A DNA stretch of 64,000 nucleotides from Motiliproteus sp041586615 (lineage in GTDB: Bacteria > Pseudomonadota > Gammaproteobacteria > Pseudomonadales > Balneatricaceae): NCBI GenBank assembly GCA_041586615.1, contig JBFGZS010000001.1, positions 1-64,000 on the forward strand. Direction: 5' to 3'. The translations under genes and the position numbers were made by a program. The notes under the pieces were generated by a model. That model was not told the origin of the DNA, ran no database searches, and saw only the letters and a list, made by a program, of their open reading frames with translations. Position 1 is the first letter of the stretch, and each line of letters begins with the position of its first letter. This document shows positions 35,060-43,411 of this stretch, piece by piece.

Positions 35060-36172
35060 TTAGGCGCTCAGTTTGTATTCCACAAATTTCTTGCCCAGCG
35101 CCTCGGCCACTTCGGGACGCGTAATCGCACCCGCATGCACATTAAGACCGTTAGCCAGATGCGGATCACGACGGAGCGCCCCTTCCCAACCCAGGTCTGC
35201 CAGCGCCACGATATGCGGCAAGGTAGCGTTATTCAGCGCCAAGGTTGAGGTGCGTGCAACGGCACCCGGCATGTTGGCGACGCAGTAATGCACCACGTCG
35301 TCGACGATATAGGTAGGATCTTGGTGCGTTGTCGCGTGAGACGTTTCAAAGCAGCCGCCCTGATCGATCGCCACATCAACCACCGCAGAGCCAGGCTTCA
35401 TCCGGCTGACCATATCGGCCGTCACCAGCTTCGGTGCGGCAGCACCGGGAATCAGTACACCACCGATAACCAGGTCAGCACTGAGCACATGCTCTTCCAA
35501 AGACGCCTTGCTGGAGTAAACGGTTTGAATGGCTGTACCAAATTCAGACACCAAGCGACGCAGCACATCAACAGAACGGTCCAGGATAACCACCTGAGCA
35601 CCCAGGCCAATCGCCATCCGTGCCGCATTGCTACCCACAACACCACCACCAATGATCACCACCTTGGCGGGCTCAACACCAGGCACACCACCGAGCAACA
35701 TGCCACGTCCACCTTTGGATTTTTCCAGGCACGCGGCACCGGCTTGGATCGACATACGCCCAGCCACTTCAGACATCGGCGCCAGCAGAGGCAAACCGCC
35801 ACGATCAGAGGTTACGGTCTCGTAGGCGATACAGGTGGCACCGCTCTCGACAAGATCGTTTGTCTGCTCTGGATCTGGAGCCAGGTGCAAGTAAGTAAAC
35901 AAGATCTGGCTCGGGCGCAGCTTCTTGCGCTCAACAGCCTGTGGTTCTTTAACCTTGACGATCATTTCTGCCTGGGCAAAAATCTCATCAGCGGAAGCGG
36001 CAATAGACGCGCCAGCTTCACGATAATCATCATCACTGAATCCCACACCACTCCCCGCGAGGGTTTCAACAATGACGCTATGACCACGGCTGGTCAGCTC
36101 CTGCACACTGGCTGGAACCATACCGACCCGGTACTCGTGGTTTTTAATCTCTTTAGGGACACCGATCAGCAT
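35060..36172 (-). CDS. ald: alanine dehydrogenase
   Basis: Ald oxidises the alanine produced by Tpa to pyruvate and ammonium with NAD. The 370 residues begin MLIGVPKEIKNHEYRVG, with the catalytic Lys in VKVKEPQ and the His in YLHLAPD. The Rossmann motif is VVIIGGGVVGSNAARMAIG. It has AAGGAG upstream and is the first gene of ald-xsc-pta-tauE. Confidence 0.97.
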   Translation of the reverse strand: MLIGVPKEIKNHEYRVGMVPASVQELTSRGHSVIVETLAGSGVGFSDDDYREAGASIAASADEIFAQAEMIVKVKEPQAVERKKLRPSQILFTYLHLAPDPEQTNDLVESGATCIAYETVTSDRGGLPLLAPMSEVAGRMSIQAGAACLEKSKGGRGMLLGGVPGVEPAKVVIIGGGVVGSNAARMAIGLGAQVVILDRSVDVLRRLVSEFGTAIQTVYSSKASLEEHVLSADLVIGGVLIPGAAAPKLVTADMVSRMKPGSAVVDVAIDQGGCFETSHATTHQDPTYIVDDVVHYCVANMPGAVARTSTLALNNATLPHIVALADLGWEGALRRDPHLANGLNVHAGAITRPEVAEALGKKFVEYKLSA

Positions 36173-36550
36173 ATTGCCACTCCTTTTCTAATTTTTATCG
36201 GAAGAAGTTGAGGTTGAGCCCTGAGACGATGCTTTGCATTCACTCTCAGGCAACTTGTTAATGAGTTAACCCAGCCTCCTGGATGCGGTAAGCCAATATG
36301 CGGTTAACTTGCTAACTAGATTATTTCGGTGCGGGAATTGCGAGTAGGACCAGTTATCAGATACCTATAAAGCCAGGCATAAAAAACAAATTAACATCTT
36401 GAATAAAAAGGCTTTTTATATTGGTAAAGGTAAGCGAACAGACCGTTATTGAGAGAAATTGCCGATAATCATTAGACCACCGACACATGATGTAGACAGC
36501 TTTAGCCACGTCAGCGGATTCGCGGCGACACGGCCTATCGAGCAAAAGCA
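36173..36550. other. regulatory region between tauR and ald
   Basis: This 378-nt AT-richer region holds the ald operator at 36344-36376. I see no gene; a 64-codon minus-strand frame across 36357-36551 overlaps the operator and lacks a ribosome site. Confidence 0.6.
36344..36376 (-). promoter_or_regulatory. TauR-type direct-repeat operator, ald-xsc-pta-tauE operon
   Basis: On the minus strand CTGGCTTTAT (36376-36367) and CTGGTCCTAC (36353-36344), 23 nt apart, about 170 nt before ald. Confidence 0.72.
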
Positions 36551-38017
36551 CTACTGCATATCTTCAATCAATTCCGATAGCACTTTAATCCCCGGTGCAA
36601 TTCGCTCGGTGGCAATCGATGAATACCCCAAACGGAAATAGTTCAACGGCGGCGGATCACTCTGGAAATGAATATCCCCCGGTTCGATCAAAACCTCCCG
36701 GTCAGCCGCCTCTTTACGCAACAGCCTAGCATCCAGACCATCAGGGCCTTTGACCCAATAGCAGGAACCCCCAAAGCTCGGTTTGATAAACGTGGCGGGC
36801 ATATATTTGGATAATGCCGCGCCCATCTCCTGCCAACGCTCTTCGTAAGCTCGCATGATCGTCATGATCAAGGCATCGTGGTAGCCCCGTTCCAGAAACA
36901 GCGCCACCGACCGCTGATTATTTGCCGCAGGGTGTCGTACCATTAAACGTCTTAGCGCCCGCGCCTCACGGATAAATTCGACCGGTCCCACCAAATAACC
37001 CAGCCTCAACCCCGGAGCCAGAGTCTTGGACAGGCTACCGACATAGATCACACGATCATTCTTATCCAAGCTCTTGAGCGCCGGAATGGGGTTGCATTTG
37101 AAGTTAGTTTCACTCTCATAGTCATCCTCAATGATGACAAAATCCTGATTATTGGCCTTTTCTAACAGCTCATAGCGACGCTCAATCGGCATCGTTACCG
37201 TGGTTGGGCAATGATGACTAGGCGTCGTAAAGACACAGTCACAGTTGTCGAGCTTTTCATCGATGACCATCCCCTCCGCATCCACGCGCAAGGGGACGAC
37301 TTGAGATGGGTTAAGCATTGCAATATTGCGGATATCGACATACCCAGGATCCTCAATCCCCATCACACTGTCCTTATCCAGCAACAGCCTCGCCAGCATA
37401 TACAACGATTGCTGCGCACCCACCGTCACCAGAATCTGCTCCGCCGAAGCCCAAACACCCCGTCGGGGCAGTAATCGGGTGCGAATCTGCTCAATCAGTA
37501 ACGGATCGTCATTGTCGAAACGATCCGAGGCCCAATCACGAATGGCCGGTACACTGACCGCATCGCGGCAGCATTCTCGCCAATTATTGGTCGGAAACAA
37601 GGATGGATCGAATTGACCGTAGATAAACGGATAGCGGTATTTCTGCCAGTCTCTGGGCTTGCGCATGTTAGCCTGGCTCGAAGGGAAGACTTTGAGTTTT
37701 TGACCCCAGTTCGGCGCGCTACCGGAGACCCTGCCCGGAACATCAGCGGCCTGGGCCACCGTGCTGCTCAGAATATCGGGGTTAACGTAATAGCCACTAC
37801 GCTCACGGGCTATCAGGTAACCATCATCCAACAGATGCTCGTAGGCCAAGACCACGGTATTGCGCGCGATACTCAATTGCTTCGCTAACTTACGACTGGA
37901 GGATAACGGACTGTCCACCGGGATATTGCCATTGAGAATGGCGCTGGCGATCTGCTCACGCAGTTGTTGTTGCAGACTGGTATCTTTGTCCGTGGAAAGA
38001 TGAAAAAGGTGGAACAT
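36551..38017 (-). CDS. tauR: MocR-type PLP-dependent regulator, TauR
   Basis: A 488-residue MocR (GntR/aminotransferase) regulator. The N-terminal winged helix includes QIASAILNGNIPVDSPLSSS and LAKQLSIARNTVVLAYEHL (about 22-75). The rest is a type I aminotransferase fold with the PLP Lys in YVGSLSKTLAPGLRLGYL. TauR proteins sense taurine through the PLP domain and activate taurine genes from direct repeats. Position between ald and tpa supports the assignment. AAGGAG precedes the ATG. Its own promoter has only a weak operator match. Confidence 0.9.
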   Translation of the reverse strand: MFHLFHLSTDKDTSLQQQLREQIASAILNGNIPVDSPLSSSRKLAKQLSIARNTVVLAYEHLLDDGYLIARERSGYYVNPDILSSTVAQAADVPGRVSGSAPNWGQKLKVFPSSQANMRKPRDWQKYRYPFIYGQFDPSLFPTNNWRECCRDAVSVPAIRDWASDRFDNDDPLLIEQIRTRLLPRRGVWASAEQILVTVGAQQSLYMLARLLLDKDSVMGIEDPGYVDIRNIAMLNPSQVVPLRVDAEGMVIDEKLDNCDCVFTTPSHHCPTTVTMPIERRYELLEKANNQDFVIIEDDYESETNFKCNPIPALKSLDKNDRVIYVGSLSKTLAPGLRLGYLVGPVEFIREARALRRLMVRHPAANNQRSVALFLERGYHDALIMTIMRAYEERWQEMGAALSKYMPATFIKPSFGGSCYWVKGPDGLDARLLRKEAADREVLIEPGDIHFQSDPPPLNYFRLGYSSIATERIAPGIKVLSELIEDMQ

Positions 38018-38154
38018 GCTAACTCCTTGTATTGCCTGGAGTACTTCTACTCAAGCAGCACCAGGATTTTATTGTTATACATACCAAACATATAACTGAT
38101 TCACCTGTAAATAGCTAGCATTCTATCGCCGAACCCGTACTACGGCGTCAACAT

Positions 38155-38192
38155 ATTAACCTGGCATTTTTTGCTCGGTATTACCTTGCCGT
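38155..38192 (+). repeat. dispersed intergenic repeat, minimal deleted copy
   Basis: TTAACCTGGCAT fused to TTTTTGCTCGGTATTACC and TTGCC, nearly identical to 29642-29676. It abuts the IS110 remnant to the right. Confidence 0.8.
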
Positions 38193-38194
38193 CT

Positions 38195-38403
38195 TGCCAG
38201 CAGAGGCTTGGCCATAAAAAGGCATGGTGCTCCTCCTTGTTGCAATTGTTGTTGTAATAGGTGTTGTAATTGTTGTTGCGATAATTGTTGTAATAGTTGT
38301 TGCGATAATTGCAGCAATAACGCTAGGGGGATCCGTGTTGTCACGAGCAACGGCATGAAAAGAAGACGGGCCTAAATCGATACCACGGACGTGGATAGAA
38401 GCC
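38195..38403 (-). pseudogene. IS110-family transposase N-terminal remnant
   Basis: On the minus strand an ATG at about 38403, with AGGAAG upstream, encodes MASIHVRGIDLGPSSFHAVA. This is close to the start of IS110 DEDD transposases (the VGIDLGKxxFH pattern with the first catalytic Asp). The homology stops after about 22 residues. A repetitive stretch of ACA/ATT/GCA triplets follows for about 95 nt, then an isolated AAGGAGG-ATG. The rest of the transposase is missing. The whole 502-nt gap between tauR and tpa is filled by this remnant, a repeat copy and the tpa terminator. Confidence 0.5.
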
Positions 38404-38468
38404 ATGGGATGACTTCCTCTTTTGCCCACGCCAAAGCCCAGACCCTGGCGCGAAGGGAACCAGCGCAT

Positions 38469-38500
38469 AAAGCCACCCTGAACAGATCCAGGGTGGCTTT
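38469..38500 (-). terminator. terminator after tpa
   Basis: AAAGCCACCCTG and CAGGGTGGCTTT form a 12-bp stem with an 8-nt loop, 20 nt past the tpa stop on the minus strand. Confidence 0.75.
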
Positions 38501-38519
38501 TATTACCCGTTAACACCGC

Positions 38520-39908
38520 CTAGGCGTTAGGCGCCAACCGTGACAAGGCACCATCAAGCGCATCGACAATACAATCGATATCAGCCTTGGTCGCGATCAA
38601 TGCAGGACTCAAGCAAATGGTGTTGTTATATTCTTTAAACGAGCGATTAGTCCGTCCAATGATCACCCCTTGCTGCATACAGTCTGCACCGATTGCGATA
38701 GGCAAACTCTCATCTACCGGCTCTTTGGTCTGACGATCCTTCACCAACTCAAAGCCGGCAAACAAGCCCTTACCACGAACGTCACCAATCACAGTGTACT
38801 TGGCCTTAAGATCGTCCAAACGCCCTTTCAGGTACTCACCCATGTGGGTGACGTTTTCGAGCAGATTCTCACGCTCGATGATCTGCATATTAACCAGCGC
38901 CGCTGCGGGTCCTGCCGTGCAGCCGCCGAAGGTTGAGATATCACGGAAGTAGCCCATCCGCGGATCATCATCCTCTTTAAAGGCATCAAACACGGCTTCG
39001 GTGGTCACAGTACAGGATATCGCTGCGTAGCCTGAAGCAACCCCCTTCGCCATAGTCACCATATCCGGCTGGACACCATAATGCTGGTATCCGAACCACT
39101 TACCGGTACGCCCCAGACCACACACGACTTCATCGATATGCAACAAGATGTCGTACTGCTTGCAGATCTCCTGCACCCGCTCCCAGTAGCCTTGAGGGGG
39201 TTCGATCACACCACCGCCCGCGGTGATAGGCTCCAGGCATAAGGCACCGACGGTCTCAGGGCCTTCGGCCAGGATCACCTTCTCGATCTCGTTGGCGGCC
39301 CGGACGCCGTAGTCTTCGACATCGCCCCACTGCGAGCGATACTCACAGCAATGCGGTACTTCGATAAAGCCGGGGGTAAAGGGGCCGTATTGATTTTTAC
39401 GCTCGTACTGACCGGTCGCACTCAACGCCGTGATGGTCGTGCCATGGTAATCACGCTCGCGGTAAAGGATCTTATACTTCTTGCCGCCGTACTTTTTCTC
39501 GGCAATCTGGCGCACAATTTTAAAGGCTTTCTCATTGGCTTCAGAGCCGGAGTTGGAATAATACACCCGGCTCATACCAGGCATCTTATCGATCAACTTC
39601 TCGGCAAACTGTGCCGCGGGGATATTTCCGGCGGTCTGGGCAAAGTAGTTCATCGTGACTAGCTGCTCACGCACCGCGTCGGCAATCTCGGTACGACCAT
39701 AGCCCACATTAACGGTCCAGACTGCGCCAGACACCGCATCCAGGTATTCGCGCCCTTTCGCATCCCACACCCGCATGCCATCGCCTTTAACGATGACCAT
39801 CGGATCGTTTTCTTCAAACGGTTTGTGGTTAGTGATGTGGTGCCAAACATGCTTTTTATCTTGCGCGACCGCCTGGATGGCTTCGTTTTTATTTACTTTG
39901 TAGGTCAT
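38520..39908 (-). CDS. tpa: taurine:pyruvate aminotransferase
   Basis: Tpa transaminates taurine with pyruvate to sulfoacetaldehyde and alanine, the first step of dissimilation. This 462-residue class III aminotransferase shows YYSNSGSEANEKAFKI (PLP phosphate), DYHGTTITALSATG, HIDEVVCGLGRTGKWFG (PLP pyridine Asp) and the Schiff-base Lys in TMAKGVASGYAAIS. High similarity to characterised Tpa along the full length is apparent from SGAVWTVNVGYGR and RGKGLFAGFELVKD. AGGAGG precedes the ATG. It is monocistronic. Confidence 0.96.
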   Translation of the reverse strand: MTYKVNKNEAIQAVAQDKKHVWHHITNHKPFEENDPMVIVKGDGMRVWDAKGREYLDAVSGAVWTVNVGYGRTEIADAVREQLVTMNYFAQTAGNIPAAQFAEKLIDKMPGMSRVYYSNSGSEANEKAFKIVRQIAEKKYGGKKYKILYRERDYHGTTITALSATGQYERKNQYGPFTPGFIEVPHCCEYRSQWGDVEDYGVRAANEIEKVILAEGPETVGALCLEPITAGGGVIEPPQGYWERVQEICKQYDILLHIDEVVCGLGRTGKWFGYQHYGVQPDMVTMAKGVASGYAAISCTVTTEAVFDAFKEDDDPRMGYFRDISTFGGCTAGPAAALVNMQIIERENLLENVTHMGEYLKGRLDDLKAKYTVIGDVRGKGLFAGFELVKDRQTKEPVDESLPIAIGADCMQQGVIIGRTNRSFKEYNNTICLSPALIATKADIDCIVDALDGALSRLAPNA

Positions 39909-40011
39909 GTCGTCCTCCTGACAGGAGATTTATTATTGTAGAGAGACATAGAAGATCGCCAGCCGGCGCTTCCCCGTTGCTAGACACGGTATGCCGATCG
40001 AATCGCGACAG

Positions 40012-40044
40012 ATAGAGCCAGTTTTTTAGCAGCGTTAACGCCAG
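40012..40044 (-). promoter_or_regulatory. TauR-type direct-repeat operator for tpa
   Basis: On the minus strand CTGGCGTTAA (40044-40035) and CTGGCTCTAT (40021-40012), 23 nt apart, about 104 nt before tpa. Confidence 0.72.
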
Positions 40045-40070
40045 ATCACTTCGTGCAACAGACACCCACA

Positions 40071-40103
40071 CTGGACCTACAGCCGCTGCGCGACTGGTTC
40101 TTC
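40071..40103 (+). promoter_or_regulatory. TauR-type direct-repeat operator for thiSG
   Basis: On the plus strand CTGGACCTAC and CTGGTTCTTC, 23 nt apart, 83 nt before thiS. The first half is one base from the CTGGACYTAA element I recall for TauR of Rhodobacter. No thiamine riboswitch (THI box) is visible in the thiS leader. Confidence 0.72.
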
Positions 40104-40186
40104 AATCCAAACGGCGATATTCATCAAACTCGGTCAAGCGAAGAAACCGCCCCTAACCCCTGTTATCCCTGTTGGAGTAACCAGCC

Positions 40187-40390
40187 ATGATCGAAGTAGC
40201 CATCAACGGTGAAAATCAGCAGTTCCCTGAAGGCGTAACGCTGGCGCAGTTAGTCGAGCGGATGGCATTAACTGAGCAGCGACTCGCCATCGAGCTGAAT
40301 CTTCAGGTCATCCCGCGCAGTCGCTACGCACAGGTTGAATTACACGCACACGATCGTATCGAGATTGTTCACGCCATCGGCGGTGGCTAG
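40187..40390 (+). CDS. thiS: sulfur carrier protein ThiS
   Basis: A 67-residue ubiquitin-like sulfur carrier ending in IGGG, the C-terminal Gly-Gly that is adenylated and thiocarboxylated. IEVAINGENQQFPEGVTLAQ and HAHDRIEIVHAIGGG match. GGAG precedes the ATG. It is followed after 45 nt by thiG. No thiF, thiO or thiH is in the window. Confidence 0.93.
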   Translation: MIEVAINGENQQFPEGVTLAQLVERMALTEQRLAIELNLQVIPRSRYAQVELHAHDRIEIVHAIGGG

Positions 40391-40435
40391 CAGCCTCACA
40401 AAATCCTAATCAACGATAATAATTAGGGGTACACC

Positions 40436-41233
40436 ATGAACTCAGCACTACCGCTTAACGACCCGCTCATCATCGACGGCAAGATGTTTAAATCACGCTT
40501 GATGATTGGCACAGGCAAATACAAAGACCACCAACAGACCCGCGAGGCGATCGAAGCCAGCGGCGCTGAAATCGTGACTTTTGCTGTCCGCCGGACCAAC
40601 ATCGGACAACGCGCCGGAGACGAAAACCTGCTTGACGTGATATCGCCGAAAAAGTACACCCTGCTGCCCAACACCGCCGGTTGTTATACCGCACAGGATG
40701 CCGTGCGCACCTGCAAGCTGGCCCGCGAGCTTCTGGATGGCCACAACCTGGTCAAACTGGAGGTGCTGGGCGATGAAAAAACGCTCTACCCCAATATCAC
40801 CGAAACCTTGATCGCCGCAGAAGAGCTGATCAACGACGGTTTCAAAGTGATGGTATACACCAGTGACGACCCGCTGATCGCCCAAAGACTGGAGCAGATG
40901 GGTTGTGTTGCGGTCATGCCACTGGGAGCCCCGATCGGATCAGGGCTGGGCTTGCGCAACCCCTACAATATCCGCCTGATCCTGGAAAATGCTCAGGTGC
41001 CAATCATCGTTGACGCAGGGGTTGGAACCCCGTCTGATGCCACCGTCGCCATGGAACTCGGTTGCCAGGGCGTGCTGATGAACACCGCCATTGCCCATGC
41101 CAACGATCCCGTGCTGATGGCCCAGGCGATGCGAGAGGCGATCCAGGCGGGCCGTAACGGCTATTTGGCCGGGCGCATGCCCAGAAAACTCTACGCCAGT
41201 GCTTCCTCGCCGATCGACGGTACTTTTTTCTAA
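40436..41233 (+). CDS. thiG: thiazole synthase ThiG
   Basis: ThiG builds the thiazole phosphate of thiamine from deoxyxylulose phosphate, dehydroglycine and ThiS thiocarboxylate. The 265-residue TIM-barrel protein shows FKSRLMIGTGKYKD, VKLEVLGDEKTLYPN (the Schiff-base Lys region), MPLGAPIGSGLGLRNPYNI and DAGVGTPSDATVAMELG. An AGGGG site precedes the ATG. The next operator is at 41468, so thiSG is a separate unit. Confidence 0.96.
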   Translation: MNSALPLNDPLIIDGKMFKSRLMIGTGKYKDHQQTREAIEASGAEIVTFAVRRTNIGQRAGDENLLDVISPKKYTLLPNTAGCYTAQDAVRTCKLARELLDGHNLVKLEVLGDEKTLYPNITETLIAAEELINDGFKVMVYTSDDPLIAQRLEQMGCVAVMPLGAPIGSGLGLRNPYNIRLILENAQVPIIVDAGVGTPSDATVAMELGCQGVLMNTAIAHANDPVLMAQAMREAIQAGRNGYLAGRMPRKLYASASSPIDGTFF

Positions 41234-41237
41234 GATT

Positions 41238-41384
41238 AAGGCGGCAACGTTATACCGAGCAAAAAATGTCGACTGATAGGCGGTTTATGGATAAACCGTC
41301 GTGGCATAAAGCCACCTGAGACAAGAACGGACAGGCGCCGACCTTATTGTCATCAATATACCGAATGGATCGGTATGTTGATGC
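41238..41384 (-). repeat. dispersed intergenic repeat, full copy
   Basis: About 147 nt. Read on minus it begins GGCATCAACATACCGATCC and ends GCTCGGTATAACG plus TTGCCGCCTTA. Inside are the hairpin ATACCGA/TCGGTAT, the palindrome GGCGCC, GTGGCTTTATGCCAC and a perfect CGGTTTAT/ATAAACCG. Left and right ends are imperfect inverted copies (GGCATCAACATACCGA against GGCGGCAACGTTATACCGA). Confidence 0.85.
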
Positions 41385-41467
41385 CCGGCCAACAGGACAG
41401 GTGGAGAAAAACGGACGCCGGCGCAACTAAAATAGCGCTACCAAGCCACCCGTCACCTGCAGAGTAG

Positions 41468-41500
41468 CTGGGCCCATCAGATCAGCACAACTGGCGCTAT
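41468..41500 (+). promoter_or_regulatory. TauR-type direct-repeat operator upstream of the first DUF3461 gene
   Basis: CTGGGCCCAT and CTGGCGCTAT, 23 nt apart. The nearest plus-strand gene starts 287 nt away, further than at the other sites, so its target is less sure. Confidence 0.55.
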
Positions 41501-41786
41501 TGAATCACCATGGAAAACCTATACTATCGCTGCTTATTTCGATGAACACATATGGGCGATATTCTGCCTGGTGCCGGCCCAGATCTAGCCTTTCATCGTA
41601 ATATCGGCAAACCGTTACACCTAATAGCTCACCAATAACAATAACACCCTTGGCCTGCGCATTGGATCCAATCCCGCGCTTTTGCCATGTCAATTATTAA
41701 GGCCCATACTGTAATAATACCCTCTACAGATAGCCGCCTATGCAGGGCAGGCAGTCTGTACAACACCTGTTGATTAGTGAGTAGCT

Positions 41787-42194
41787 GTGATGAAACCAAC
41801 CACACCAACCTACCCGATTCTAGAAGAGATGGGTGTGCACTCCTTTGAAGAAGTAAGTCACTTTAAAGTGCGGTACGAGAAGCATGCCGATGTGTTGAAG
41901 ATCTATTATCAACGCGCTAAAGGCTCGCTTTTACCGCGCAGCAAGAAGTTTACCTTTGTTCGCTCGAATACGGCGGTACCCCTGCAGTACCGTCATCAGC
42001 AGGGCTGGGAGCAGTTCAAGGGCAGCAGCAAAAGATTGCAACAAGCGGTGCAGGAACTCACCCAGCTGACCCAACCAACGCCCGCAGCCAACGTGGATAA
42101 AAAGACCCAGTTCCTCAACGATCTCAATCATCTGGAAAAGGTGATGCAAGCCAAGATTGAGGAGATGCGCCGTCAGGTCGAGGCGCTTGATTAA
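41787..42194 (+). CDS. DUF3461 family protein, copy 1
   Basis: A 135-residue cytoplasmic protein. YPILEEMGVHSFEEVSHFKV followed by DVLKIYYQRAKGSLLPRSKKF is the DUF3461 core seen in marine gammaproteobacteria. The C-terminal 60 residues are a predicted coiled coil (FLNDLNHLEKVMQAKIEEM). A second copy lies at 42749-43081 with the same layout. Function unknown. It is preceded by a taurine-type operator. Confidence 0.85.
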   Translation: MMKPTTPTYPILEEMGVHSFEEVSHFKVRYEKHADVLKIYYQRAKGSLLPRSKKFTFVRSNTAVPLQYRHQQGWEQFKGSSKRLQQAVQELTQLTQPTPAANVDKKTQFLNDLNHLEKVMQAKIEEMRRQVEALD

Positions 42195-42264
42195 CGCATT
42201 AGCGATACTGACTCAAGCGCTGTAGGTGTGCACTGCCTGTAGCCACAACGTTAACGTAATAACC

Positions 42265-42528
42265 CTAGCCGGCCGACACTGCAGCAGCCTGATCAGGCTG
42301 CTGCAGCATAGATTCCGCCATTTTACGGCCAAACAGCTCCATTACCGCATCACTATCATCGCTTGCCTCGTGCATCGCTTCGACCAACGCGTTCAACGTA
42401 GGCAGCGTCTTATCAACCAAGGCTTCAATATAGGCTTCGGGGCTGGTCCCTGTGAATCGCTGATACTCGGTAAACAACGCCAGCGCTTTATCACTGAGAT
42501 TAATCGTAACGTTCTGTTGGTCTGCCAT
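42265..42528 (-). CDS. small protein with ribbon-helix-helix-like pattern
   Basis: An 87-residue protein. NVTINLSDKALALFTEYQRF then TGTSPEAYIEALVDKTL has the strand-helix-turn-helix periodicity of ribbon-helix-helix DNA-binding proteins, but I cannot name a family. The tail (LLQ-type, QPDQAAAVSAG) is encoded across a perfect 28-nt palindrome at 42279-42306. It lies between the two DUF3461 copies on the opposite strand. GAGG precedes the ATG. Confidence 0.6.
   Translation of the reverse strand: MADQQNVTINLSDKALALFTEYQRFTGTSPEAYIEALVDKTLPTLNALVEAMHEASDDSDAVMELFGRKMAESMLQQPDQAAAVSAG
42279..42306. repeat. perfect 28-nt palindrome
   Basis: A fully self-complementary sequence (CTGCAGCAGCCT then GATC then the complement) at the 3' end of the 42265 gene. 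It could form a 12-bp hairpin with a four-base loop. No T run follows on either strand, so a terminator role is doubtful. Confidence 0.85.
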
Positions 42529-42748
42529 ATCGAGGCCTCCTGAGGCTGATGCATTATTGCGTACCGTTGACTATAGAAACTCGACGCCAAATCGATCTAG
42601 ATCCAAACCACCCGACAGACTGGATCCAATTGAGGGCTGACCCAAACACAGGCTGGAGTCATTTCCGACTAATGATTGGCCCTATCTTTCGGTGAAAAAG
42701 CCTTTTAGGCTCTGCGGGTTGCCAATACTAATCACAAAAGGCCAAACC

Positions 42749-43081
42749 ATGTCCCTATACCCAACCCTCACCCAGATGGGCGTCACCAGTTTTGACCAGA
42801 TCGATCGATACAGCGTTGATCGGCGTGTCGACAATAAAATTATAAAGATCTATTACCAGCGCCCTAGCGACAGCAACCTCCCAAAAAGCAAGAAGTTTCA
42901 GTTCGACCAGACGGACCCAACGCGACTGGAGCAGGCCATTACTGAGCTGAACAGCCTGACCGGTGGAAAAACAGACAGCCGCCAACGCCAACAGCAACTG
43001 GGACATGAACTGCAGCAGCTAGAGCAGGTGATGACGTCCAAATTAGACGAACTGCGCCAACAGCTACGCACCTGGCAATAA
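42749..43081 (+). CDS. DUF3461 family protein, copy 2
   Basis: A 110-residue paralogue of the protein at 41787, starting at the ATG at 42749: SLYPTLTQMGVTSFDQIDRY, IIKIYYQRPSDSNLPKSKKF, and a shorter coiled-coil tail ending DELRQQLRTWQ. It lacks the 25-residue insert of copy 1. Upstream, CTGGATCCAA and CTGGAGTCAT lie 33 nt apart (ten more than the common spacing), so regulation by the same factor is only suggested. Confidence 0.85.
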   Translation: MSLYPTLTQMGVTSFDQIDRYSVDRRVDNKIIKIYYQRPSDSNLPKSKKFQFDQTDPTRLEQAITELNSLTGGKTDSRQRQQQLGHELQQLEQVMTSKLDELRQQLRTWQ

Positions 43082-43187
43082 GCAGATTACGCTTAGGCTG
43101 CTACCGGGTTTCTGGACTCAATACTCACCGTTTGCCTCCTTAGCTTCATCATTCGCGCATACTGGCGCAGCTTGCACACCGATTAAT

Positions 43188-43337
43188 CTGGTATCAAAAT
43201 ACCGATCCACTCGGTCTTTTGATGACGACAAGGCCGGCGCCTGTCCGTCCTTGTCTCACATAGTTTTATGCCACGATAGTTTATCCATGAACCATCTATC
43301 CAGGCGGCATTTTTTGCTCGGTATGACGTTGCCGCCT
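43188..43337 (+). repeat. dispersed intergenic repeat, full copy
   Basis: About 150 nt from CTGGTATCAAAATACCGATC to TTTTTTGCTCGGTATGACG plus TTGCCGCCT. AGGCGGCA and TGCCGCCT flank its last 28 nt as an inverted pair. The remaining 506-nt gap (43082-43587) holds the yeiH operator and no gene. Confidence 0.85.
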
Positions 43338-43411
43338 AACGAGCAAAAACCCTTGGTTATCACGACAAAGGTCAGTCCGATCGGATAGCTAGGACCCGCC
43401 ACCAAGCGCCA

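Larger units (their letters stand above)
41234..41786. other. intergenic region after thiG
   Basis: The 553 nt hold a full copy of the dispersed repeat (41238-41384, minus) and an operator (41468-41500). I see no gene; a 62-codon frame on minus across 41505-41693 has no ribosome site, and short ATGs just right of the operator stop within 20 codons. Confidence 0.6.

Noticed and set aside
38041..38110. TauR autoregulation site upstream of tauR
   Set aside because: The best pair at 23-nt spacing (TTGGTATGTA and CTGGTGCTGC on minus) lacks one core base and most outer bases.
42635..42680. Ninth operator, upstream of the second DUF3461 gene
   Set aside because: The CTGG half-sites are 33 nt apart, not 23. 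It is noted with the gene but not counted.
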